Assembly: GCA_022836615.1 (NCBI GenBank)
Contig: MU405252.1
Location: 124,001-188,000, forward strand
DNA length: 64,000 bases
Direction: 5' to 3'
Origin: Annulohypoxylon bovei var. microspora
Taxonomy: Eukaryota; Ascomycota; Sordariomycetes; Xylariales; Hypoxylaceae
In this document: positions 22,422 through 34,500 of the stretch, piece by piece
How positions within the stretch are numbered: the first letter of the stretch is position 1
Layout: each line of letters opens with the position of its first letter
Program-made: the position numbers and the translations under genes
Notes under the pieces: generated by a model
Database searches by the model: none
The model's input: only the letters and a program-made list of their open reading frames with translations
Told to the model about the DNA's origin: nothing

Positions 22422-23683
22422 TGTCGCCGCAATCGACCGAGCTTAATGCTGACCACGATTCTACCGGAACGCGGTCGTCGGCGGATGAGAAACATCGACC
22501 AAGTTTCGGCATCGTCGACGGCTCGACGAGAAGCTCCGAATGTGAGAGGCGGGACTCCCGCCATCATCCCTTACTCCCGTACGAAGAAATCCCAGAATGG
22601 TATCAAGACAATCCGTACGTTCGGAAGGGCTATCGCCCCGTGTCGCACTCAGCGCGGGCTTGCCTTGGCAGCTGGATATACGTGCACAATGAGACGATGA
22701 ACATCTACACGCACCTGGTGCCAGCAGCAGCCCTGCTCGTGAGCGGCCTGACTTACATCATCGCGCGCCTAAGGTATCGTAATAGTGGTGACGCCGGCAT
22801 TGTTGCAGTCCAGATGGTCTCCGCCGTGGCGTGCCTTGGCTTTTCGAGCGCCTATCACACGCTCATGTGTCATTCGCATCAAGTCGAAGCGCTGTGGCTA
22901 CGGTTCGATTTCGTCGGCATCATTCTCTTAATCCTAGGGTCTTTTATTTCTGGCATTTACGTCGCCTTCTGGTGCGAAGTGCTAGAGAGAAAGATCTATT
23001 GGTCGATGGTATGCAGTAAGCCCCTTTACCAACTCTTTGACGGACACCCCCTTACATCTAATTCGGTGACCGGACTTCCGATATGGTTCAATGGAGATAT
23101 ATTGGCACGATTTTGAACTAACCGACTGTCCTCCGCCTACTTAGATCGGATCTTTCGCTGCGATATCCATTGTGATCGTGCTGGCACCAACATTCCAGGG
23201 ACCACGGTGGCGTACTCTGCGCCTATTGACGTTTGTCTGCACCGGATTATCGGGTCTAGCGCCGATCATCCACGGGATCTGCATGTTCGGTTTTGCTCAA
23301 ATGATGAAGCAGTCCGGCCTGGCTTATTATTTTGCCGAAGGTGGCCTATTCCTACTTGGGGCCGTTATATACGCCGTGAGTTATTTCTAGTTCCTTTTCT
23401 TTTCACTATCATTACTACTATTTCTTTAGAATCCTACCGCCTACCCATGACTACTCGAGAGTAGAGAAAGGGGGTAAGAAAGTCCAATTCACTAACTAGG
23501 ATATAACCGATTACACAGACTAGGTTCCCTGAGAGCATTAGCCCGGGGACGTTCGACATATATGGATCATCACACCAGATCTTCCACATTCTCGTTGTTC
23601 TAGCTACGGCTGTTCACCTAGCCGGTGTACTCGACGCCCTTGATTATAATTACTATAACCGGCAATGTATGCCGCGAGGATAG
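22421..23683 (+). CDS. PAQR family (adiponectin receptor/hemolysin III-like) seven-pass membrane protein
   Basis: The predicted protein has 327 residues, from exons 22421..23008, 23145..23375 and 23519..23683; the two phase-0 introns have GTATGC/TTAG and GTGAGT/ACAG ends. After a 55-residue cytosolic N-terminus comes EIPEWYQDNPYVRKGYRP (about 56-73), then the family core HNETMNIYTHLVP (89-101). SSAYHTLMCHSH with zinc-ligand His146 follows, then RFDFVGI. Seven hydrophobic segments end with SSHQIFHILVV carrying the other two zinc-ligand histidines (about 292 and 296). Fungal relatives (Izh-type) are linked to zinc and sterol/lipid homeostasis; PAQR proteins are proposed ceramidase-like hydrolases. 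The start ATG overlaps the stop of an 8-codon upstream ORF (ATAATG). Confidence 0.93.
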
Positions 23684-24960
23684 ACGGCGTATCAGTTTCT
23701 GGCGTGGGGTTTTGTGTCGGCGCAAGGTTAGACAAATAGGCGCCGTTAATAGTATAGAGCAGCACCTCTTTGAGTTTCATTGGTGCGCCGACTCCGAAGA
23801 TGCCCTACTAAACGGGACGGGCATGTACACAAAATATAAATGTACGTATATATCGTTTAAAAAAGAGCTGCGAGCCCAATATAATAGATTCAATCTTTCT
23901 TGACCAACATGTTGGTTTGAAACGTGATAGGATTTTAGTTGGTATTTCTTGATTCTTAAAAAGTGCAAACATCCTCGTAAGGGGCCACTCACTCAACCAC
24001 TGAAAAGGGGCAAATATATGTCCACTCTACCTCAATCTCATTCATGCCCTGCCAAAATCCGACTTTCTGGCTGTGACTCACAGCCAACGAGTAGTAGTGA
24101 TATTATAAATTGACCCTCAGTTTACAACTTCTCATATTTCAAGGAGCTATGGCAATTATGTCGTTCTCGCACTTTAGACAATCCATGTAAATATACATGA
24201 CGATCCAAGAAGATCCTTCAAGGTAGTCCTTTCCATAACACTTTGAATATATTATTAACTTTATGATAGGTTTGGTAGTATTGCTTATGAGGTTCGATCG
24301 CCGCAGTCCTTTTAAAGTATGAGGCTACATGCACGTGAAATGAGATTAAGTTTAGGTTTTATAAGCTTAAACTAGAGTTACTAATACCAACTTCATACAA
24401 GGCAGTAAATAGCGAAGATTTCATAAGCATGTCCTACCTCAGTCCAAAATTAAAAATATAGATACGTACTCATTTTTAGGGATTTATTTTTACATAGTGA
24501 GAAATATCAAATTTTATTTATACTCCAAGTTTCCTTGTTCACCAACATAAGAAGCTAACAAAATGTTAACTAATCCGTTTATATAGGTAAGTTGATTGGT
24601 CAAAAAACTAGTATACTATGGACATAAATAAGATTAAATACTTAGTTATAAATTATAAATGATGTTAACATAAAGTCTGGTTTTATCTTTACTTGGGGTA
24701 ACAAGAAACTACCCGTGTATATAAGGGGCTTTATAGTAATAGTAAAGAGGATGGCTGTTTGTTAAACGGGACTTTTCAATAAGTTCCAAACAGACTTAGA
24801 TTACCTTTCAAATTCATAGAAAATTGAAGGCAATGGGTCACGATGCGTTGTGCTGTAATACCGTGTGATATATTACGATCCTGTGGTTGTATCTATGTTG
24901 TGTAAACGTACAAAAGTCCAGTTTCCAAACCCATGCCAAGCGTAGCTTTATATGGCACAA

Positions 24961-24987
24961 GCCACACAAAGCCACACAAAGCCACAA
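24961..24987. repeat. 10-bp tandem repeat GCCACACAAA, 2.7 copies
   Basis: Two perfect copies of GCCACACAAA are followed by a partial third copy in AT-rich intergenic DNA. Confidence 0.7.
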
Positions 24988-27900
24988 AGCTCCCTTTAAC
25001 CAGTAAAACCCTTTTACTGCCAACAAAAATATTAAAATAAATATGGCGTATGTAGTTTAATGACTACTCGCATAGATCTTGTCGCCCTTGTAGGTCTGGT
25101 CAAACGTACACACATGCATTCATGGACGAGTCATAGACATAAAATGTAAACTAGAATCTCGCAAGTTTAATACTATTCGTGACCCATTGAGGATAAAACT
25201 AGGGAGGTAGAGATGAGGCAAAAGAAACGAGGCTGAGAGTTTGAGAACTGTCAGTTACCTACCAAATCTAGAACTAGCCTTGGATGCGCGTTTAGTCTTA
25301 AAGCAACATAACCTATTTAGCATCTGCGGCTCTTTTTAAGCTTTTTAGAGACATGAGACGGATCTAGATCCTGACAGCTTGTTGAGGCTACTTAAAAGAC
25401 CCTTATTTTCATGGGACTTTCCTATTGTGGTAAGGGGGAGGATTTAGAGGAGGAGGCACAAAAGGCCAATCCTTCACGCTTCGATAGTGCTACTACCTCA
25501 GGTACCATCACTACGGGAGTTTCTGTGTGCGCGTTAGTAATGGCTGGGGCGGCTCGGTTACGCCCGTGATCCTAACCTTCTCAGGGAACAATCTGGATTG
25601 GTACGTAGTATTATAGGCGCTGGCCTTCTGGTTACCTTGCTAGCCGCGTCACGTTTACGATCCGCGATGAGCCCCACGGAGTATCGAATGGCGGCTACAA
25701 GACGTGGGGAGTATAGGAAGTAGCTCTTCCTCCATTGTTCTTTGCTATTCCTCATGAAGAAAGAGACGAAACGGGAAAAACAAGCTTTTTGCTGAATGGA
25801 ATCAGAGATACAAGGGATGGCATCGGAGCTTTGGGGTCCCATTTCTTCTAATATGGAGCTTGTAAACAGGGAGCGAAGTATGCGCTGTCTAGCTGCCGGG
25901 TCCACGACCTATTATGCAAGCTTACATCCCAGTGATGACAGTTAGTAAAGAGTCCTAGAGAAGCTTCAGCGGTAGTGCCGGAGATAAGAGAAATGAGGCC
26001 TATTAATTGTAGAAAAGACATGAGGCCGAATTACTCTCTTTTTATTAATACGTTTTGGGACTTGGCGATATAGGGAAATAACAGAATTGGGTAGATGTGA
26101 ATGATGACATAGCTACATAGGCAAAAGGGAAAAAAAACCCAACATAAAATTTGGTAGGCACTCTTTGAGACCCGTTAGGTCATCCAAATTATTATTCGTT
26201 ATGATTCAGAGGCTGAAGTATCATGATATTTGTTAGATTCACGTGAAAAGGAGCTCCATTTGCATGGAAACACGCAGCATGTTAATATCAACTTTACCTG
26301 ATAGGAGTATACTACTATTCGTAAAATGTACGTAAGTCTTCATGAAACTTAATAGATCCATGTAACTAGGTATGTTATTCATGGATACTAACCTCCCCTA
26401 ACACGAAGGAAAAGTAGCCGGTTACTTTATGTTGTATTAGGGTGGAAGATTGGCAAAGAACGATGTAAATTGAGCTTGACAATGGTACAAGTCGGCTTGT
26501 TCTCATGGACACTAATGCATCCATGGATGATGGAATTGTTTAAGACATATTCAACTTTATTACAACTCTTGGATTAAGCCCCAAGTGTGCTGGACAAGGC
26601 AAAATATAATCGACAAGACTCGTGAGGTGTATTTAGACATAGATTGACATCGCATTCGACTATTAAATGAAATTGAAGCATAGGTAGGTTAGTAGGTATT
26701 GTTTCGAAATTGAACCTGAAGCCCTTATCATCGTCCTAAGACAAATTGATAATACTTAGTTTCGACATTTTATACTTAATATTACCCACATTGTTCAGAG
26801 CCGAGACTTCAGCTGGAAACAGCATAAGGCTTACTTTTGATAGTTAGATGCATTTTATACTACTCATGGTGCGGGTTGAAAACCAAGCCTTAGTTCGCTT
26901 AATAATTACCTAAATATAGTTTCTTATTCATACTACTTGAATAAGTCACCGATTACTGGAAAAGTTACCAAACGGATATTTATTCCTTCCTCGCTACCAA
27001 GAAGTCGAGCGCATAGCCGTCGGTTTTTAAACCAGGGTAATGTATTCACATGTTGAGACTGCGCCGTCGAGGCACACATCTCGGAACCGAAAGAAGCACG
27101 AGCGAATAAGAGGCAATGAAGAGCGAGATGAGAAAATAAAATAAGAAATATTTGAAAAAAAATCAAACCCAATTAACAGCCATGCGCCGCAACCCCTCAC
27201 CAAACCGGGAGATAGTCGGTTGAGGCGGTGTAGCTCGGTATTGTTGGTAGGAAGGAGACTCCATTTACTATGCTACACTTCCATGTGCGTAGGGATACCA
27301 TGCAAGTGCTTATATAATAGGATATCTATTGTGCCTTGTAGGATTTAAAGCTTCCAGGGCTTTATACCTAATCTCCCCGGCAGCGCTAATGCGTTGTGCC
27401 TTTTTCCTATGTATGTTGCTAGGAGAGTTAGGATGAAGCTTCCGTTTAATCCACCGCGCGATGGATGACTAACCTTGATATACCGTATTTTAATGCATTA
27501 TGTACACTTGTTCCCGGGCTCCATCCCGACTCCATCCCGCCTGCTGATTAACCCCATCGAGAAGAATACCAACAATAACCTTAAAATCAAGATTTTTATT
27601 TTCTTTTTGCCTTTTAATGTGTTACCGGATGTGTAAGTTTCGTGCTTGTATTATTTTACTAATAATCATGTTGCAAATTAAACAAACTGCTCAATACTAT
27701 TAAACCCTAGTGCTATCCGCTTTCGGTGATCCCATTCAGTAAGTTAGTAGACAATCATTTGCCAAGATCGGATTATAATCATTATATGAAATGTGGTCTT
27801 TATGCTTCGTCCCACATGGATTGTTCGTATATATATTGAGTAATCACACGTGGATGTGACTTAGCTAATTGCCCTATGCTTGCACCTTCGATGCACTGTC

Positions 27901-28289
27901 GTATTGAAGCACTTGAGCTGACGTAAGGCTGGTTCTAGATTGCGATGGTGGAAAAGGTAACTTAGATCAATTGATTGCACGCCGTTCTAATATCCAATCA
28001 GACATAAGTTCCGCGTATTTCTTCTGTACCCCGATTTCAATAAAGATAATCACGTGGCTGGCCTCTCAATCTTCCTACCCTTGCTTTCTTATCTAGGTCG
28101 TTAAATTTATGGTGTGGAGAAAATCTAAATAAACAATAAAGTTTCTGGCCCTATGGAGGCTAAATCCAATTGCTTAGCCGCTGATTGGCCCGCGCGCTAG
28201 GGTTCCGCCGCGGGTTTCCAAGCAGCCACGAGTTAGACGTCGGTTAAGTCGCACAAGGATGAACGTCATCGTAATTGATCTGCGGCGCT

Positions 28290-28316
28290 AACTTTAACCT
28301 TTAAAAATTTAAAGTT
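28290..28316. repeat. Short inverted repeat
   Basis: AACTTTAA (28290-28297) is repeated as its reverse complement TTAAAGTT (28309-28316) around an 11-nt AT-rich loop. It is a possible hairpin or a chance AT-rich palindrome. Confidence 0.4.
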
Positions 28317-29980
28317 AAGGGGTAGGATCTTCGCTCGGTTGAACTCAAAAAGCCTATGTGAACATTACCTACATGTACCTAGTAAAAAAGGTCTGGCCTA
28401 CCTTAACCTTACCGCTACCGGGTCCTCGGCAGTCAATATTACAATATCGTGGTATCCTTGCACTCTCTTTAAGACTATTCAGCATCGGGTTATTGATCAA
28501 TATTGACATAACGAGAGAGTTTCAGACTGAGCAGATTACGCAGACTACGCTACGTGGGAACCGAAAAGGGGATGAGGTAACCGAAGCCAAGAGAAATAGA
28601 GAAATAACCTTACCTAAGATAAGGTATTCTGGAACACCCCTGGACCATTACATACGACAACTTACCCACATGTTAGTTTTAGGTTCTGTCTCGATTGTGG
28701 GGCAAAACCCGCGCACCCAGCCCAGCGAAAATTGGAACGTACGAAGAAGAACGTGAAACGAAACCTCGCCTTCGGAGATTATCTATGTTGGGAAAGAATC
28801 TTGCATGCGTACATAGTTGCAACAGAAGGCCCTCAGAGTTTACGGCGTGTGCGTCGCAGATATCATACTATCACACAATTACGGCACGAGATCGGACGAT
28901 GACCGCACCATGATAATAGCGGTAAGACGCACCTAACTCTTTTTTCTAAGTTTCTAAGTTTGAATATTCGGCGCCGGAGTCATTGTCGGAGGCGTACGTA
29001 CTGTACCTAGGTAAGCATTAGGTAAAGTAAGCGTGCGGTCGATTTAAGTGAGGCGTTCTAGCCCGGTAATCACCAACAACGATCAGACAGGGGCATTGGA
29101 ACAAATGGTCTCTGCATTTTCTAACCTTGGAAACATTTATACGCCGCATACGTATTGCCTTGTCCTTACATAGTAAGGAATAACAATGGAAAAGTCCGCT
29201 GGTAGGCAGAGTAGGTAAGGGCTAGTTGGTTACATAGGATGCCTCCCACGCCGCAAAAAAATGGCGGCGGACCCAGACTCATCGTGCGTTCGGTTGCTCA
29301 CGAGCGGTCGGGTTTGAGTTTGGAGAGAGATGGAGCCGACCCTGGGAAAACCTTGTTTAACTTCGTGGGAATCCCGACATGGATGCTGCAGATGGGCAGG
29401 CAAGAATAAACGGATGTGTTGCAGGGGGGTATCGTGTTTGACTTCGCAATCCGCATGGTCCATCATTGCGGACCATAAACCCCTGTAAACCTCCTTAACC
29501 TCATATGCTATTCTTATGCTCTTATGCTCTACCAAGAAATTACAATTTTAATACTATCCATGACATGGGCTGCTGGGAAATTGGCACACGAGGCTGCGTA
29601 GGCATTCGGCATAATCGTAAAATATTGTGAATTGTGATGAATAATTCTGACGCTCTAAATTTCATGGTATCGCAACGCAACCTATCTACCTTCCGAACCA
29701 TAATCTCCTCCTTTTGCCTGGAGACCCTTTGGATATGCCGGCCCTCGAGGGCGCCATAATCTGATATTCGCTTCTTGATTATTTACGAAGCGCCAGATTA
29801 ATATGTGATTATCCGCCTCCCTTCGTGACCGTCATGAAAAGAATCCGTAACTCCGTCCCGCTAGGGATGCCTGTAGATAGTAGAAAAACGCTCGCACTGA
29901 GGAAAAAGAACAAGGCCGCTGTGAATTAAATATGCAAATTTTTAGACGCCCGATAGATGCAACTTCCTGCCTGTGAACCC

Positions 29981-31471
29981 TCAAATGCAGAGATTCCGGT
30001 CAAGGGATCGAATTGCTCTGCTATCCTCCCTTCTGAACATATCAACGGGTGGTGGCACACCTGAAGTACCGGCCGAAAGAGCTCTTGGCGAGCTACCAGC
30101 GCTATTGTTGCTACCAGGATTCGCGCTATTGGGTTCCGAGTTAGCCGGGGTCATGTTGAGTAGCGCCGACAAGCTGGCCTTATTCGCGTTGCCGTTCGTA
30201 CTCTCAGGGCCCATCGGTCTCGGTGGCGATACAGAATGAGTCCTCGGGGGCGTCAATCCTCGAGACGCAGATGGTATCGTAGGAAGCGGACCTTGAGGAT
30301 TGCGCGCGCTTGTCGCCGAGAGCCGGGGGTCTATTACAGCCTGAACTGCTTGCGCAGCCTGCGCCGCTTGTGCTGCCTGGGCGGCTTGAACAGCTTGAAG
30401 TTGAAGATGCTGCGACTGAGGAGACGTGCTCGGAGCACGTACGGACACTGGATAAGGTCTACCTATAGAGGGCGGCGGTAATCTGTCGCTCTCGTAGCTA
30501 CCAAGACTCTTGGGATAAATGGGAGCCTGGGATGATGGTGCAGAGGTCGGAGGTAGCGGGGGAAGTTGTGGTGGCCTTTGAACAGGCTGGTGCTGCTGTT
30601 GCTGGTGATGATGCTGCTGTTGTTGCTGGTGCTGGTGCTGTTGGTGCTGTTGGTGCTGTTGGTGCTGGTGTTGATGCTGTTGTGGGTGCTGATGTTGTTG
30701 ATGTTGTGGGTGCGGTTGAGGCCGAGCTTGGGGTTTCATCTCTGGTGTGAGCTTTCCCTGCGTCCAAGGCGGAGTTTGGTTGGGCGAGGGAGGCCAGGGG
30801 CCTTGCCACGCCGGCGATCCCCAAGGAGGTCCATAAGCGTTATAAGATGGCTGTTCAAGCGCACCGTTGTGAGGAGCGTACGACTGCATAGGTGTTCTTG
30901 TTAAAGCAGGCGGGTTGGTGTCGTGTAGGCTTGACTCGGGGTACATTCCCTTAGCGGGGACGATATGTCGAAGTTGGGGATCGGAGCATGGTTGTGGTAG
31001 ATCGGGAGCCCCGGCGTGGGGTCTTGAATAGTATGATATTAGGTGAAGATGTTGGCCCTGTGATGTTGTGATGCTAAATGACTGCTTCATGAGCCCGTCT
31101 GCCTTATAGCGGTAACCTTCGGGTTCGCCGTCCGGGTCGTCGTCACTAAGCCGACCAGCGCTATCCGGTGTTCTCCCGTTACTTCGTCGCGCAGCGCCAA
31201 ATGTGGTTCCTCGCTTGCCCTCCATCTCTCTGTAGGTGAGAAAGCTGCCGGAGACTCTGCTTGCACTCCAGGACTTTCCATCAGTCCACCGGCGCATACC
31301 AGCTTCCCTCTCATCCCATACAAAAACCGAGCCCGATCTGATGGACTGCCGTTCTTTTTCTGATAGTCGCCTCTGAACTCGAGGTAGTAAACCTAATCTG
31401 CAGGCCTCAAAGAGCTTGATAGCGTCTCCAGGCGTGCGCACATAGCCGTGGTAAGTTTCCATCTCCCCCAT
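29981..31471 (-). CDS. WOPR-box transcription factor of the Gti1/Pac2 family
   Basis: A single-exon protein of 496 residues. The WOPR DNA-binding module is split as usual. WOPRa is at about 6-85 (YHGYVRTPGDAIKLFEAC, SGSVFVWDEREAGMRRWTDG, SWSASRVSGSFLTYRE) and WOPRb at about 121-151 (GYRYKADGLMKQSFSI, HLHLISYY), joined by a charged linker. The wording of WOPRa matches the Gti1/Pac2 branch rather than the Ryp1/Wor1/Sge1 branch. The C-terminal two thirds is disordered, with a His/Gln tract (about 251-296) and Ala-Ala-Gln repeats (about 356-376), likely an activation or condensation region. These regulators control morphology, conidiation or virulence in other fungi. The ATG at 31471 is chosen because further upstream codons in frame contain no ATG; a second ATG at 31462 is also possible. 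Confidence 0.93.
   Translation of the reverse strand: MGEMETYHGYVRTPGDAIKLFEACRLGLLPRVQRRLSEKERQSIRSGSVFVWDEREAGMRRWTDGKSWSASRVSGSFLTYREMEGKRGTTFGAARRSNGRTPDSAGRLSDDDPDGEPEGYRYKADGLMKQSFSITTSQGQHLHLISYYSRPHAGAPDLPQPCSDPQLRHIVPAKGMYPESSLHDTNPPALTRTPMQSYAPHNGALEQPSYNAYGPPWGSPAWQGPWPPSPNQTPPWTQGKLTPEMKPQARPQPHPQHQQHQHPQQHQHQHQQHQQHQQHQHQQQQQHHHQQQQHQPVQRPPQLPPLPPTSAPSSQAPIYPKSLGSYESDRLPPPSIGRPYPVSVRAPSTSPQSQHLQLQAVQAAQAAQAAQAAQAVQAVIDPRLSATSARNPQGPLPTIPSASRGLTPPRTHSVSPPRPMGPESTNGNANKASLSALLNMTPANSEPNSANPGSNNSAGSSPRALSAGTSGVPPPVDMFRREDSRAIRSLDRNLCI
30344..30406 (-). repeat. 9-bp in-frame repeat encoding Ala-Ala-Gln units
   Basis: Five to six successive units of the form GCN-GCN-CAG/CAA in the WOPR gene give an AAQAAQ stretch. 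Confidence 0.75.
30584..30721 (-). repeat. CAN-type trinucleotide tract encoding His/Gln
   Basis: About 46 codons that are almost only CAG, CAA, CAT and CAC on the coding strand, inside the WOPR gene. Such tracts vary in length between strains. Confidence 0.85.
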
Positions 31472-34400
31472 AGTTGTCGGGGGTTGACGAAAATTCGTTG
31501 TTGTCAAGAAGTTGGTAAATTTAGAATCGAAAAAAGAAATTGAGCGAAGCTCCCTTTATTCCTTGGAAGGTAATTAGGTCTTGTAATCCTACCGTTCCAC
31601 CATATCAGCTCCGCACATTTAGCTTGAATGGTGGGTCATCCAGACTGTGGGCGGCTGAGGATACTGTCGAAGTGGGTAATGGAGAAGCTTGCGTGGTTGG
31701 AGTTGACCCTGGTCTTGGTAGCTGAGGATGTGAGATGCGCGTGCTGTCTTGGCGTTTCTGAATTGCGGGCAACTTGAGTCGATAGTCTCCGGCCCTTATA
31801 CTGCTAATGGGCCAAGCGTTACGGAACTAGATCCGTGTCCAGAATCGTGGATACCTTGTTCGTTTTCTATATCCTCTTTGATCGAGGTACCCGAAGTTAG
31901 AATCGGTTGGTTAAAAATATCGAAACGCTTATCTGTGGTGGCATTGGTAGGTAGACTGGCAAGTGGCGTGTGCGTTACAACAAGCCAACGAGACGCGCAG
32001 GGTATGAGCAGTGAATTTTGGGCGGTACTTGACACTCGGCAGATATATATGTAGTGAAAACCGAGTTCGATACCATGTAGTCATCACTTGAGGGCTACTT
32101 AGACTAAAGGTCTGGTTATGCCAAGGGGTTTCATAGATTCAATAGGGACGTGGTATGTTCGGACTGTAAACCTTTCGCGAGGGCGAACGACTAATGCTGC
32201 ACAACAACTTCATGATGACGATGATAGGCATCCTCAACTGCAGCTATTGATCTGCCGTCTCACTTTGGGGAGCTGGAAGTGGTGACATTCGATACAGATT
32301 ATGCTTGAATTAAGGGTAAATTCGGTAGTCATGAAATGAAGTAAGAAAAGTGTAAACATACCTGGTAAAATCAAGAATCAAGTCGATTGTACCTAAGTAG
32401 GCTGTCACGTTGAATTCTATACGCGGGATCGCCTTTGTTTAATAAGAGATCCGTGTTGAGAACAAGTTTGACGAGGGCGAAATTGCGAAATTTCTATGAG
32501 AGGATTTAAGGTTTCCGAATATTGTTGCTTCAAGTTAAATTGCCAACGAAGTGATAGTAACCTTTCGAGGCGTAGGCTTGCGTCCTTTCAGGGTATATGG
32601 TGTAGAGTTAGACGTGACCGATGGATTTATTAGTAGTCCAGGTCAAGCAATTTAACTTTGAGTTCGACCACTTGAAAAGACAAAGAATAAAACCACTCTG
32701 CGGCTCTTGTAAGTGACGACTTGAAGTATGTATGGATAAGTAGGCGATAGAGTCTAAAACGGCCAAGGTTCAATAAATCTAGATCGCGTGCGGCTGCAAA
32801 GACGAACTAGAAATTTGAGTGGCTGCTGATCCGAGAGTTTAGATACCCAATTCTTTTTAAGATTTGAGTTGAAATGGTTTCTGCGGACGTTGGAGCGTCG
32901 CAGACGTTATTGTTGGGTGGTGAGCTAACCGGTTAGTTGGTTCACGAGTGATAGACCCGACCCTCCAGACTCGAGTCAGCAATGGCGTTATCGAGCGGAA
33001 ATAATTAAGCTTGGTTGGTCGTTGGACACGTGTGAAGTTGGAACTAATACGATAGCTCTCAAGTCTCTTATAAAAAGACCCTTGACTGTTGGAAAGGGAA
33101 AAAGTAGGTCTAGGGAAGGCTGGCTGGATTTGAGAATTGACCAAGTTGGACCTTTTTTCCTTTTTTTTCTTTTTCCCACGCGGTAGCTCTTACTTAGATC
33201 AACTAGTAATTGCCCCTCCTCTTCTTGCTACTGGCCAGCTCGTCTTCCTCCAACGCACCTCAGATTTTCGTGAAGATGCCGAAAGACGCACTGCACCGTG
33301 AATTTCCTGGTAGTGCCGATCTAGTATTATCCCACGCTTGCGGCTGCAGGTAGATATTCAGCCTTCGGGTGGGATCGAGAAACGACCGGTAGTGGCGAGA
33401 TATGAAACAAGCAGAGATTGACGCGGAGCCTCTCTCGTTCAGGTGAATAGGTGATTAATCAATCAATATCGGGGTAGTGAGTTCTAGTGGGAAAAGGCGT
33501 GTGAGGTTGTCAGGTAATAAGGCAGTAAGAATAGAAATAGAGTGAATGGGTAGATAGAGGTGGTAGGGGTGAGAAAAAGTAATAAATTATGACGAGATGA
33601 TTGAATTTTGAGGCAAGGGAAAGTGCGGGTAGGGAAGTAAGAAAACGGATATTACGATAATAATAAGAATAATTAAGCTTCCCAATCAATTCAAGCTTAT
33701 TACCTTATTTTGCAACGGTCTTTCTAGAATTTTAGATTTTTTTTTCGGCAAGGGCACGGTTGCACGGTCCAGCATTCTTGCAGCGGCTCAAGTACCTAAG
33801 TACTCTGTACCCACCAGTTGACCTTGCAGGGACCTGTTAGCGCCCGCTGCCAAGAACTCTAAGGCTCCAGTAGCCTGTACCAACATACAACCTTGGATTG
33901 CTTGGAACCCGTATTCAGTACTTCCTTCCAATACCTAATACGCTGGGGTTTCTAAGAAATAGATACCGAGCATTATGCTAAGCGCTACATGCATGTGCTA
34001 CCTTTGCATGTAGCTATAATACTTGCTTACCATAATATAGATACTTGGATACGTATATGCAGGAAGTTCACAAAAGTACCACCTGTCCTTTTTATCATCT
34101 GAAAAGCCACCAGTTGACCTGAGCAGTCATAATTTAGTGTTGTACTACACAAATGTGCTGCTTAAGATTTGTAGCTGAGCAAACGGCAAAAAGCAACTAC
34201 GCAGTAGGACTCGCTTTAGTAGTCACCGAACCAACGAATTGATCCTTTAGGTGAAGCATTGTTCATTCATAATTCTAGAACATGTCTTCTTCGCCTTATG
34301 TATCCTCATATTGGCCGAGATGCATATGTCATCCCCATGTCATCCCGAATAAGGAAATGAGATATTCGCTTATCCGCTTGTCGGCTTACACACATTTCTC

Positions 34401-34500
34401 TACTAACGCTTCTTCTCATGTTTTCAACTATGGTTCAAAAGGGGTCTCGATATCTACCTACTAATCAATACAAATAGGCAGAAGTTTAAGAACCCAGTCT
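31472..34500 (-). promoter_or_regulatory. Probable long leader and promoter of the WOPR gene
   Basis: No coding frame is supported here. The top strand is purine-rich at about 33400-33670, meaning that the transcribed minus strand is CT-rich there. This is the typical look of a fungal core promoter/transcription start and would imply a leader of about 2 kb. Long leaders are known for WOPR regulators such as Candida albicans WOR1; the assignment here is inference. Confidence 0.4.

Larger units (their letters stand above)
23684..29980. other. Gene-free, AT-rich 6.3 kb between convergent PAQR and WOPR genes
   Basis: The part from 24.0 to 27.2 kb is AT-rich, dense in stop codons in all frames, and carries no recognisable domain; it may be old, mutation-decayed sequence such as a RIP-affected relic, but no transposon ends or proteins were identified. 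A tandem decamer lies at 24961-24987, a hairpin at 28290-28316 and a TACCTAGGTA palindrome at 29004-29013. Frames near 25.6 kb and 28.4 kb (115 and 132 codons) have no supporting motifs. Confidence 0.5.

Noticed and set aside
25558..25905. 115-codon minus-strand frame in the AT-rich block
   Set aside because: No recognisable motif, no splice extension and isolated in stop-dense DNA.
28358..28756. 132-codon + strand frame
   Set aside because: Composition is not protein-like across its length and no ATG-proximal or domain evidence exists.
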